Below the pieces are notes generated by a model. That model made no database searches. It was not told where the DNA came from and was given only the letters and a program-made list of their open reading frames with translations. Shown here in pieces: positions 10,954-22,300 of a stretch of DNA of 64,000 bases. The position numbers and the translations under genes were made by a program. Origin of the DNA: Closterium sp. Naga37s-1 (lineage: Eukaryota > Streptophyta > Zygnematophyceae > Desmidiales > Closteriaceae). The stretch lies in the NCBI GenBank assembly GCA_947471745.1, contig CANJKZ010000971.1, forward strand, positions 2,414,001 through 2,478,000, read 5' to 3'. The stretch's first letter is position 1. Every line of letters starts with the position of its first letter.

Positions 10954-12629
10954 GGTGTTCGCGACTCGCGAACGAGAACGCAGTTGTTACGGACAAGAAC
11001 GCGCCGAAAACCCGCACGACGAGAGAAGACGTTCAAAGCGAATGGAAGAAAGAAGAGAACACGAGGCCGACCGTGAAGCAGCTTCAGGACGATGCGAGAC
11101 GTCTTATGCTCGCTCCCTCCCTCCCTCCCTCCGTCCGTCGGTCTTTGTCTTTCAGTCAATCGGCAGCGCGACGAGCAGCAGCCGGTAGCGCGGGAGGGAG
11201 AGAGCGACGGCGACTCGTCGCTGCTGTGCTCGAGGCGCCATTGGTTGTCGCTGGAGCGCCGCGAAGGACGTCCGAGTCGCGCCAGCCCGCCTCTGCTTGC
11301 CGCGTCGCCTTTCCTCCCCCCCTCTCAAATGTCAGGGCTCGCCGGTAACTGCCTCGGTCCTCCTCCTGCCTCAATCTCAGGACTAAGCATGAACCCATCA
11401 TCTTAGCGTGCCGCCATATGGCGAGTCGGCGAGGATGCTGAATCGGCTCGCGTGAGGTGAGAGTCATGCTACGCGTGCCGCGCGGCGAACGTGTCGCAGA
11501 AGCTGACTCTCACCCCACAAGAACCGTACCTCTTCTGCAACACGTGCCGCGGCGAACGTGTCGCGTCAGCTGAGGCTCGAAAGGTTCAATACAGTCGCTC
11601 GCACGTGTGGAGCACGATGAGGGGAAACCTCGCGTTTAACGGGCCAATGGAATCGGCGGTTCGTGATCGAATGAATGCACGTGGTTCCCCCCTACCACCG
11701 CGACTCACGCCGCGACGACTGCATGGGAGCCAGGCTGGCTCGAATCGAGACCCTCTCGCGTGGGAGGTTGAGAAATGTAAAAATGGTAATCGGCGCGTAG
11801 TGGGGCCCACGCACACGTCTCAGCGGACCCATGAAAGCCGTCTCGATGGCGGCTCGAGGGTAACTAGTTTCGGCATGGCCGCCATGGCGCTCGGAAAGCA
11901 CACTGAAGGATGATTGCATGGCGGCCTGCTGGCTTGGCGGGACGACTCGGCGTGGTCTCGGCTAGGTCGAACAGAACAGAGACCCTCGCATAGTTCGCGT
12001 GGAGGTGAGGACGAGAAAGGAATACGCTCCGTGTCAGGCTCTCATGCGAGCATGGAGAATAGTAGTGGAGGCTCACAACGAATTCGGCTTGTAATGGCGG
12101 GTCGTGACTCGTGAGAATGGTTCATACGGTAACGTCAGACGGACACGCACTGTATGTAGGCTGGAATGGAAGCCAGAGAACGAATCCCCCCCATGCAACG
12201 GACAAAAACCTGGGAGCCCAGCATAGCAGCCTCGGCAATCCAGAGCGAATGGGTGCGGCGCGGCGAGCGCTGGTGAGGGAGTGTACGGTTGCGGTGCTCC
12301 GTGGTCATGGATTTGGGCATTCGGGAATCGATAGTAGCATGATACGTTTGCATACACAAGAACCTGTGTATTACTACATCGGTTCCGGACTAAATCGAAT
12401 CTCAAATCTCAAATCTCAAGCACTTGCAAATCTCAAATCTCACTATGCAAGCACTTTCAAATCTCAAATCCTTCACAAAAATACGTCGCCATGGTTTTAT
12501 TAAAAGGATTTTGCGGTAACTTACAAGACTGTATCCAGCACGAAAAAAAAAGGACAAAAGTTAGTAGCAGTTACCGGGCCTCAAGAGAGACGGGCCCCAA
12601 AAGTTCACGCGAGTCTTGGAAGTTTGAAT
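10954..12629. other. Long intergenic region, no gene recognised
   Basis: This lies between the bicupin start and the 3' end of the J-protein gene. It includes TCCC repeats (11112-11135) and imperfect repeats of CTCAAATCTCAAATC (12400-12470). Frames are open in places because of high GC, but none resembles a protein. The bicupin promoter must lie near 10960-11200. Confidence 0.4.
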
Positions 12630-13620
12630 GGGTGAGATGACAGGAGGGGTGGCGTGGCGCCCGCGGCCGGGTCAAGCTCCATGGCTCCTCGAGGCGGGGA
12701 GGGGAGTCTCTTGGGGTTGGCCTCATTGCCTTTTTGAGTCGACTAAAAAATCAATTCACGCGAGTCTTGAAGTGGTAATGGGTGACATGACAGGAGGGAT
12801 GGCGGCCGGGTCAAGCTCCATGGCTCCTCGAGGCGGGGAGGGGAGTCCCTTGGAGTTGGCTTCGTTGCCCTTGCAGACGTAGGTGGGCACGAGGTGAGAG
12901 AAGACCGTCACATCCACTGCCAGACACTCACTCGTGCGCTGCCATGGGCACAATGGGATGGGAAGCAACAAAGAGGAGCTTTAAAATTTGCCACGACGGG
13001 GAGGGGGGGGAGTCCCTTGGAGTTGGCCTTGTTGCCCTTGCAGATATACGTGGGGACGAGGTGAGAGAAGACGGTGACGTCCACTGCCAGACACTCACTA
13101 GTGCGCTGCCATGGGTACATTGGGATGGGAAGCAACAAAGACGGGCTTTAAAGTTTGCCATGTGAGGAGGGGAGTCCCTTTGAGTTGGCCTCGTTGCCGT
13201 TGCAGACGTATGTCGGCACGAGGTGAGAGAAGACTGTTACATCCACTGCCAGACACTCACTCGTGCGCTGCCATGGGCACAGCCGGATGGGAGGCAACAA
13301 CGAGGGGCTTTAGAATTTGCCACGAGGGGGAGGGGAGGGAGTCTCTTAGGGCCGGCCTCGTTGCCCTTGCAGATACACGTGGGGACGAGGTGAGAGAAAA
13401 CTGTCACATCCACTGCCAGACACTCATTTGTGCGCTGCCATGGGCACATTGGGATGGGAAGCAACAAAGAGGGGCTTTATTTTTTTCCACGAGAGGGGGG
13501 GAAGGGAGTCCCTTGGAGTTGGCCTCGTTGCCGTTGCAGATGTACGTCGGCACGAGGTGAGAGAAGACTGTCACGTCCACTGCCAGGCACTCACTCGTGC
13601 GCTGCCATGGCACAAGACAG
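12604..13620 (-). repeat. Array of last-exon copies of the J-protein gene
   Basis: Five copies of the acceptor plus first 75-100 coding bases of the last exon occur with a 163-167 bp period (core CACGAGGTGAGAGAAGA near 12888, 13053, 13216, 13381 and 13548). Only the last one in gene order continues to the conserved C-terminus ELDPAAIP. A further copy of the exon's 3' part (about 12604-12730) lies beyond the stop, separated by the palindrome TTTTTGAGTCGACTAAAAAA (12731-12750). Confidence 0.9.
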
Positions 13621-15649
13621 GATGCAGCAAATAGGGGCTTAGGTAGGGTACTGTAATGTTGCTTATTTGAAATTACCAAACTCGGGCTAGAGGCAAAAAG
13701 GTCGAAGAGACTGGCACGTGGGAAGGGGATGGGAAGCCATGGCTTCAAGCATTCAACACGACTGCAAAAATATTGCAGCAGCAGCATGGGCAGCAGCAGC
13801 AGCATGGGCAGCAGCAGCAGCAGCAGCAGCAGCAGGGGCAGCAGCAGGGGCAGAAGCAGGGGCAGCAGCAGCAGCAACAGTGGCAGCAGCAGGGGCAGCA
13901 GGGGCAGCAGCAGGGGCAGCAGGGGCAGCAGCAGGGGCAGCAGCAGGGGCAGCAGTTGAAATCCGCAACAGAGAGGTAGGAGGCAGGTCAGGGAAATTAC
14001 CTGGAAGATGCTCGTGTATCCTTGCATGCGGCGCAGCAGCCACACCACCACCTGCCCTCTCACCCCATCCTCCGGCCTCTCAGGCAACCCCATCAACCCT
14101 GCCGCTCCCACCACCGCTGCCAACCCCCCCTTCACCTCCCCTTCCCGAGCCACCTGCACAATATCATACCTCTCCAACCCCTCCCCCGACCCTACCCCCG
14201 AACCTCCCCCCGAACCTGTCCCGTTCCGCCGCTGCTGCAGCAGCACCCGGTCAGTAAACACCGCCCAGACCTGCCCCGGCTGCGGGAAAACAGCCAGGGG
14301 AAAGTTCGGGTGAAGATTCACCCCCGGCATGCGGAAGGCAAAGACATTGATGCTGTCCATTGTCTTGGCTCGGGTTACCAGGCGGAACCACCCGCACGGG
14401 GGCACGAGGGAGGAGGAGGCGGAGCGGCGGGAGGAGGAGGGGAGGGGCGTGAGCCACTGCAGGCGGCACTTGAAGGCGGGGCGGTGGGAGACCTTGTGGA
14501 CCAATGCGTAGAAACGGGGGAGACCGTCCCGATCGTCATACAGCGCCCACACCTGGGTGTGGGGGGGAGGGGGAAAGAGAGGGCGCAGGAGAAGGTGGGG
14601 GGCAGGAAAAGGGGTGAGGCGGTGCGAGACCTTGTGCACGAGCGCGTAGAAACGAGGCAGGCCGTCCCGATCGTCATACAGCGCCCACACCTGGTGAAGG
14701 GGTGCGGTTGGGGGAAGGGGGGAAAGGGAGGAGGTGGGGGGAGGGCGCAGGGAGTAGGAAGGACGTATGGGTTTTGAGAACAGGATCAATGACAGAGGGG
14801 GAAGAGGAAGGAAGGGGGAGGGGAGGAGAGAGGGCGAGTAAGCGGAGGAATGGGTAAATGGGAGAGAGGGAGGGAAGGAAGGATGTGGGGGGGCAGCTGT
14901 TTACGTAACTCCCATTATCCACACAAGCACGTACCTGCCCTTCTTGCACGTACCTGCCCTTCTTGCACGTACCTGCCCTTCTTGCACGTACCTGCCCTTC
15001 TTGCACGTACCTGCCCTTCTTGCACGTACCTGCCCTTCTTGCACGTACCTGCCCTTCTTGCACGTACCTGCCCTTCTTGCACGTACCTGCCCTTCTTGCA
15101 CGTACCTGCCCTTCTTGCACGTACCTGCCCTTCTTGCACGTACCTGCCCTTCTTGCACGTACCTGCCCTTCTTGCACGTACCTGCCCTTCTTGCACGTAC
15201 CTGCCCTTCTTGCACGTACCTGCCCTTCTTGCACGTACCTGCCCCTCTTGCACGTACCTGCCCTTCTTGCACGTACCTGCCCTTCTTGCACGTACCTGCC
15301 CTTCTTGCACGCTCTCCTCCTCCCTGTCATTGTCAAAGCAGTAGAAGTCCGGATCCGCCACTTCCATTCCCTCCTCCTCCCCATCCTCATCCCCCTCCGA
15401 CTTCTCCTCTTTCTGCCGGCTCTTCTCACCCACCAACCCATTCACACCATTAGCAGCACCCCTGGCAGCAGCAGTCGTCCCCCCGCCCTCCCCACTGGCC
15501 TCCTTGCTCCTCACCGCAGCAGCAGCAGCCGCAGCTGCAGCTGGTGCCGCAGGGTCGAACACAGTCGCCCGACCATTCCGAACCGCAGTTGCAGCTGTAG
15601 CATTATAGCGGTTACCAGCAGTAACAGCCGGTGCAGGAGCATGCGCAGA

Positions 15650-15684
<35 letters not shown>

Positions 15685-17541
15685 AGGAGAAAACAGGGTT
15701 CGCCCCCTGGGCCGTGTTCCCCATGACTTCAAAGAGGGACGCCTGTCGCAGGGACTGAGCGGCCGCCCTTGTGTCTCTGCCAGAGAAGGCAGTCGTGGCA
15801 GTGGTACCCGCTGCACCAGGGAAATCTGTAGCAGCACGCCCCCTGCTCGCTACAGCTGCTGGTGCCACGACCGCGCCTGATACTACCTCCGCTGTCACAC
15901 CTGCTGCTGCATCCGCCACCACCTCCACTGTAACCTCCGCTGCTGCTGCTCCCCCTGGTGGTGGTGGTGCTGCTGCTGCTGCCCCTGCTGATGTTGCCCC
16001 TGCTGCTGTGCCTGCCACCCCGCCTACCTCCACCACATCAACCTCCATTTCAGAAGGCTCATCTGAATCCAGATTGATAACCGTCGCCTGCTCCTCCTCC
16101 CTGCGGGTCCTCTTCGCCTGTCGCCCCGCTTCCCCCATCTCCTCCTCCGCCTCGTACCCTCCGCGTTCCCCCACCCCATCCATGCCGCCCGTCCCAAGAG
16201 CAGCGCGCGCAGCAGCCATGGCGGCATTCACGGCGGCAGACATGTCGCCTAGAAGCACATCCTCCTTCCCCCTCTGTCTCTTCCTCGTGCTCCGCCCGTC
16301 TCCTCCCGCCTCACCTCCTCCCGCTTCTCCCGCCCCGCCTGCCCCGCCCGCCCCTGCACCAGGTGCGCCCATTCCCTCTCCTCCCGCCGCCTCACCCGCC
16401 ATTCCCTTCGCCTGCCCGCCTCCGCCTTCCCTCCCCGCGCCCGCCCCCATCGCCGCCACAGCCGCCGCAGCAACCGCCGCCGCCTTCTCAGCAGCAGCCG
16501 CCTTTTTCCTCTCCCTCTCCGCCTCCCTACCCGCCTTCGCCACGCGCTTCCGCTCCGCCACCTCCGCCTCCTTCCGCTCGCGGTCCTTCCGCCGCCCCTC
16601 CGCCTGCTCGTCCATTCGTTCCCGCTGCACCTTGCCCCACACGTCGTTCACAAACGCCTGGCGGAACCCCGTCGCCGCGGGTCCTGGCGAGCAGAACCGC
16701 TCGAAGAGGCTGCCCTGCGCCTGCGCCTGCGCCTGCTGCGCGTGAGACGGCTGCTCGAAGGGTTGGGAAGGGTGCGGGGCGGTGTGGTCTGGTGTGGGGC
16801 TAGCCGGAGCTTGGGAGAACGGGTTGTGATAATGCTGGTACTGCTGTTGCTGTGCCTGCTGCTGCTGCTGCTGCTGCGACTGCCCGGGTTGTTGCGGCTG
16901 TGGCTGTGGCTGCTGCGGCTGCGGCGGCTGCCGCGGTTGCTGCTGGTTCGAGCCTGCCGGCTGCCCTCCGAACGAGGCTGGGGGCTGCGGGAACGAAGGC
17001 ACGCCGAACGCAGGAATCCCGGCCGCGTTTCCTGTGCCACCACCACCCGCACCACCTGCTGCTGCAGCGGTGGCGGCAGCGGCGGCGGCGAAAGCAGCAG
17101 CGGAAGAGAAGCCATTGGGCGCGTGGGGCGGGTGCGCGGGTTGCGACGGGTGCTGCCATCGATCCGCGGGCCCCCCGCGCCCCATCATGCCGGCGGCGCA
17201 GAACTGTGCGTGCATGTTCTTCATGAAACCCGCGCGCTCGCTCTCCGTCATGTTTTTCATGAAACTTGCGCGCTCGCTCTCCGTCTGCGGCACCGCCGCG
17301 CCCTGCTGCCCGCCCGCCTGCGGTTGCCACCATGGTTGTTGATATTGCTGCTGCTGCTGCTGCTGTTGCTGGGGCTGCGGTTGCGGCTGCGGTTGTTGCT
17401 GGGGTGGCGGCGGTGGTGGTTGTTGCGGTTGAGGTGGCGGCGGCTGGGGAGCCGGCCGCAGTGGCACCGGCTGCTGCCGCTGCTGCGGCTGCTGCTGCTG
17501 TTGCTGCTGCTGCGGCTGCTGCTGCTGTTGCTGCTGCTGCG

Positions 17542-17602
<61 letters not shown>

Positions 17603-18433
17603 TCTCTGCTGCTGCCGCTGTTGATGCCGCTGCTGCCGCTGCTGCTGATCCTGCTGTTTCTGCTGCCCTCGGCCCTTACCACCAGCGGGAGCACCATTAG
17701 CAGCAGCCGGTTTCGCCTTGGCGGGAGGATCGACTTCAAGAGCGAGAAACATCTTTTCGCACAGCAGGCACTTCACGATCTGCCCGCGGGAGTCCTGCTT
17801 GCACAGCAGACTCGCGCAGCAATGGTGGCACCGCGTGTAAAACTGCGGAGCTGTCGCTCCGCCCGCCGCTGCGCCAGCTTTTGCGCCGGTGCTTCCCCCT
17901 CTCGCTCCATGCCCCCGACCGCTCCCCCCATGCTGCCGATTTGCCGCGGCGTGCTGCCGACTCGCGGCGGCGGCTGCGCCGGCGGCGGAGTGGTGCCCGC
18001 CGCGCGCTCCGATGGCTGCTCTGGCTCGCTTTCTTAGATCGAACTGCGACTTCTTGACCTTGTCGGACAGGCAACCGAACGCCTCTGAAACGTACTTAAA
18101 CGCGGTCTCCGCCCCCGCGCCTTTGTTCTTATCGGGATGCAGAAGCAACGCTTTCTTTCGATACGACTTCTTTATCAACGCGTCGTCGTCGCAGAAATCG
18201 GGGACGTCTAAAACGAGGTACCAGTCCACCTCGCCTTGACCGACACCGGGTAACCGCTTCGCGACGGCTTCGTGAACGTCGAGAACGGCCTGCATCTGCG
18301 AAAGGCCGTCGAGCGACTCGAACATGCGACGGGCCTTCTCCCAGAATCGCCGGGCTCCAGCGACGTCGCCGGCCAATAGCTTCGTCTCGGCGAGGCCTTT
18401 CGCCTTCTGTGCTTCGTCTTTGTTCCCCTCCAT
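12756..18433 (-). CDS. J-domain protein with DUF3444
   Basis: Exons 15296-18433, 14001-14552 and 12756-12938 keep phase 0 and give about 1290 residues. An N-terminal helix starting MEGNKDEAQKAKGLAETKLL is followed by a J domain (about residues 70-135) with LLLHPDKNKG. After it come a putative zinc module (CHHCCASLLCKQ, CLLCEKMF), long polyQ/Pro and Ala/Gly tracts, and a charged coiled coil. The C-terminal DUF3444 domain begins GQVWALYDDRDGLPRFYAL and ends VFSHLVPTY to ELDPAAIP. Plants have several such J proteins, thought to act as nuclear Hsp70 co-chaperones. The start was chosen at the conserved MEGNKDEA, not an upstream in-frame ATG at 18529. The intron 1 donor and last exon are amplified. 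Confidence 0.87.
13770..13965. repeat. CAG / GGGCAGCAG repeat in J-protein intron 2
   Basis: Runs of CAG merge into GGGCAGCAG units over about 190 bp, in the intron before the last-exon array. It reads as polyAla, polyGln or polySer but no splice join needs it. Confidence 0.85.
14628..14704 (-). repeat. Duplicate of J-protein exon 2 start
   Basis: The acceptor and first 60 coding bases of exon 2 (codons for VWALYDDRDGLPRFYALVHK) are repeated exactly at amino-acid level 141 bp upstream of the working copy (14485-14552), then run into intron. Use of this copy would give a truncated DUF3444. Confidence 0.9.
14930..15310 (-). repeat. Twenty-copy 19-bp minisatellite made of 5' splice sites
   Basis: The unit on the gene strand is GGCAGGTACGTGCAAGAAG; each of about 20 units carries CAG|GTACGT, a strong donor. 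The copy next to the exon (GT at 15295) gives the frame that joins exon 2 and reproduces the family sequence GQVWALYDD. Units differ at one base at most (CCC for CCT near 15243). All three frames are open through the array. Confidence 0.95.
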
Positions 18434-19398
18434 GGCCGATCCCACATTATCGGGCGGGCCTATCTGATTGGCTCGCAATCGTATCGCAACTGCGGTGGGA
18501 GCTGCATCGACCAGCCGGCCACCGTACACAACCGGTCAGGCCTACCTCACACTAGGAAGGCCATCGCGAAACGTCATCGTCGAAAGAATCCGGCCGACAG
18601 CAGCACACCAGCTCAAGTAGAGCTCGAAGGAGACGACGAGACGGATCCACTCGTAGATCAACACCTGCGGTACTGGAAAGTCGTTTTCGCTCAGCTTCAC
18701 AGGCGACAGGAGGTGATGGAGGGATGGCGACTAACGTTCCTCACGCAAACACCTGTGCTTGCTTACTGATACTCGAAGAGTGAATGCAAGCTTACGACCA
18801 TGGAAGAAAGAGCAGTCACGAGGTTACGCCTCCTGAGTTACGAAGCGATCACACCAGACCAGAGAGGGCAGGGCAGGGAGGGAGGCAGGCACAGACGACC
18901 CCTAGAGCCCTGGATTCCAACTTGGTAATCCGAATTTGACGACTCAAATCTAATCTGTTCGCCTAGGGTTTGCCTCGGCGTGTCAGACGAGCGCGAAACA
19001 CACTTTGCCACTATCGAAATGGACGCTCGTTATATCGGGGTCGTGCTTGTACGGGAGCTGAACGGGTGGTTGGAATTAGTGGGACCACAAACTGGTGGCT
19101 GGCTTGAGAGGGTTTTGGGCATGAGAGACAAAAGGCAAAGCACCACTTATTTTCCTAGCGGTAGAAGAAAAACCCAACCTCATTAGTAGCACACAGGCTG
19201 AACAGCTACCAAAACACCAAATTCACACAGAATGTCATCCCTCCCTGCTAAGTAAATTAGTAGCTAAAAAGCGGTCAGATAACGCCAGAGACAAACTTCT
19301 TAATAACCAAAATGTACACAGATCATATCAACTCAACAATCAGCCAAGACAAAGCAGCCGCATTAGCATAAGAAACACACTTCACACTTAACCTCCCC
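18434..19398. other. Intergenic region, promoter side of J-protein gene
   Basis: No gene recognised. The left part (18434-18700) is the likely leader and promoter of the J-protein; the AT-rich right part (19180-19390) is the 3' flank of the hydrolase gene. Confidence 0.4.
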
Positions 19399-22300
19399 TC
19401 AACCAATCCCCCAGCCGCTGGCTAATCTTCTCACACCACTGTTCCCTTGCGGCGCGATCAGAACCGTTGATGTCATATCGAGGTGAATCTTGTGGCAGGT
19501 GGTGAGGGGGATGTGGTGAGGTTCCACATGCTTCCATGCCGCATCCACTGTGGAGCAGCTTGCAGGGAGAATGTCTCGACACGCATACAGAATGGCGTCC
19601 CTGAATATGGTAGGCTTTTCCAAAAATAGCATGTGGCCAACCTGGAGATTAACACAAGGGTATGGTGGAGACGAGAGACGAAAATGGCAGGTTGAGTGTT
19701 AGGAGGCATGTACAGGAGCCAGGGACTTGAACACAAACATCTGCCATGTGATGTACTTTCTGAAGGGTGTATCGCTTGCGTGTCTTGGTGTCTGGGTTTA
19801 CTGGTTTCATACAACCAGAACGGCACTGAGGACACAGAGATACACACACACGCATACCTCTCGCACGTTGAACACCTCTGCCGGCACGGGCATCTGCTTG
19901 GCCCCGCCTGGTGGTGGGAGCCTTCACCGCACTGCACCGTTATGCACTAATTGCCAAGGCACAAGGACACGGGAGCACACTGACATGTGCACGCACCTCT
20001 CGCACGTGGAACACCTCTGCCGGTACGGGCATCTGCTTGGCCGCTGCCAGCCCTGCCCGATGGTGGGCGCATTCCAGTGCACCGCGCTGCACCGTTATGT
20101 TCCGCACTTTTTTTTTTTTTTTGGCTTGTCCGGCTCCGCCGGAACCCCGGGCCAGGTATATGCCTGGACCGTTATATGCCTGCACACACACACGCACACA
20201 CGCACGTACCTCTCGCACGTTGAAGACCTCGGCCGGCACGGGCATCTGCTTGGCCGCTGCCAGCCCCGCCCGATGGTCCATGATGTCCTGCTCCCCGTAG
20301 ATGAACGTTGTGGGCGCCTTCCAGTGCACCGCACTGCACCGTGGTGTACCGATGCACAGACCCATCCACAAGCACACAGGAGCACACATGAGCAAGCGTG
20401 CAAACAGCCATGCCATCAGAGAGGGGGAAAGAGGTCGTGAGACGTGTCCGAGCTTTGCGGATGGCTAAGTTTGCAGCGGTAGACTGGTGTGCACTCATAC
20501 AGTCCAGAGCACTTTCGAAAGGTGAAGCACAGCAACAAGCATGGATATAGAAAGCAAATGGCTACTGCAAATGTTCACGCCCCCCCTGAGGCTTCAGCTT
20601 CAGCTTCAGCTTCAGAAGATAGATTATCTTTTCGAAGCTAATTCTTACAGCAAACAGCCCACAGCCAGCACAGAGGGCCCCTGTCGTGCCACAAACGCCT
20701 CCTTCTCTCTACCCTCACCTGTCTATGAGTGGGCGGCGAGCAAAGGCCCCGAGGGAGAAGATGAACTTCATGCACTGCTCGCCACTCATGGGCGCTGATA
20801 GCGTCTGGTATATGTAGTCTGGTGGGGGGGAGGGGGAGAGGGGGAGGGAGAGAGGAGAATAACCGCACAAGCGGGAAAGGCGTGAGTAGGGTTGAGCAAA
20901 AAAACGAACACCTGTTCGGTTCGCCTCGAACAACAGGTATTTTTTTTTTTGGCTTAAAATGTTCGCCGAACAGTGTTCGATGTTCGCCCGAACACGTTCG
21001 TGTTCGGGCCGCTGCTGCAATTTGCCCGCCACGAACACGAACGTGTTCGAGGTTCGCCCGAACACGCCTTCACAGGCGAACGGCGAACACCATTTTTTGC
21101 TCAAAGTGTTCGCCGAACCGAACAGTGTTCGGTTCGGCAAACGAAGGTGTTCGTGTAGGGGCGAACACGAACACGTTCGTGTTCGCCACTTGCTCATCCC
21201 TAGGCGTGAGGAGCTGTTGCACTGCTCGCCACTCACGGGCGCTGAAAGCGTCTGGTATATGTAGTCTGGGCAGGGGGGAGGGGAGGGGTATGGGGAGAGA
21301 GAGAGGGGGAAAAACAGCGATAAATGAGGGAAAGGTGTGAGGGAAGGGCATCGACTGGTGCACTGCTCTCCGCTCATGGACGCTGGTAGCATCTGGTATA
21401 TGTAGTTTGGCGGGGAAGGGAAGAGCAGGGGATGAGAGCGGGGGAGGAAAGCAGCACATTGGATGCACGTCAATGCAGGTTCACCCACCCTCTTGCCACA
21501 AACGAGAGCCGATAAAATATTAATGCTTCTCACCCTATATACCACACAAGGCACCAACCAGCAGGAGAGGCACGTTCTCTTAAAATAAAAGACTGTTCTA
21601 TTTTCAAGAAGGGCAATGCGAGGATGTATCTTAGAGCGTACCACAGAAGGCGTCCACTTGCTCGGGGGTCATGTTTTCTTGCGGTGGTGGCAGGTCAGAC
21701 CACCGCTGTGTTGTGGCGCCCTTCACTATGTCCCGACTCCATGGTCCCAGCCACCTGCCAATGGCAGGGGAAGGGATGGGAGGGGAGGCGAGGGGAGGGG
21801 AGGGGAGGGGAGGGAGGGAGGAAGAAAAGGCAGGCAGATTTTCAGTGGCAGTTCAGACCACCGCTGTGTTGTGGCGCTCTTCACTATGTCCCGACTCCAT
21901 GGTCCCAGCCACCTGTGGGGGAACGGGGAGGAGAAGGGTGACTTTTAGCCAACTAAGAAATCTTCACAGTGGCTCAACTCCATACACCCAGCCACCTGGC
22001 ACTGATGGCCACGGTGGATGGGTGGGAACAAGGTGAAAATCTTGATTGCTTTTCAGAATCTCTCTCAAAAAATGAAAAGATGAAGAAAAAAGTATCGAAG
22101 GGTGGGGGGACGGGAGGGGAAGAGGGGTGTGGGGGTGGTGGTGTTGCAGTGTACCGAATGAACTGCTGCGGCGGGATGTTGGTGTCCCAGTAGCACTGAA
22201 AGGCAAAGCCCTTCCACGTGGAGCGGAAGTGCTGCATCTTGGCTGACTCGTGGCTGAAGCCAGCTGGGCCCACCAGTATTAGATGGCGCACCCGCGATGG

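Noticed and set aside
14930..15310. CRISPR array
   Set aside because: The repeats are contiguous with no spacers, and the genome is eukaryotic.
14944..15453. Plus-strand frames repeating HVPALLARTCPSCTYLPFL
   Set aside because: Antisense reading of the 19-bp donor minisatellite; the same repeat is open in all frames.
16742..18037. 431-codon plus-strand Leu-rich frame
   Set aside because: It is the antisense shadow of the polyGln and Ala-rich exon of the J-protein.
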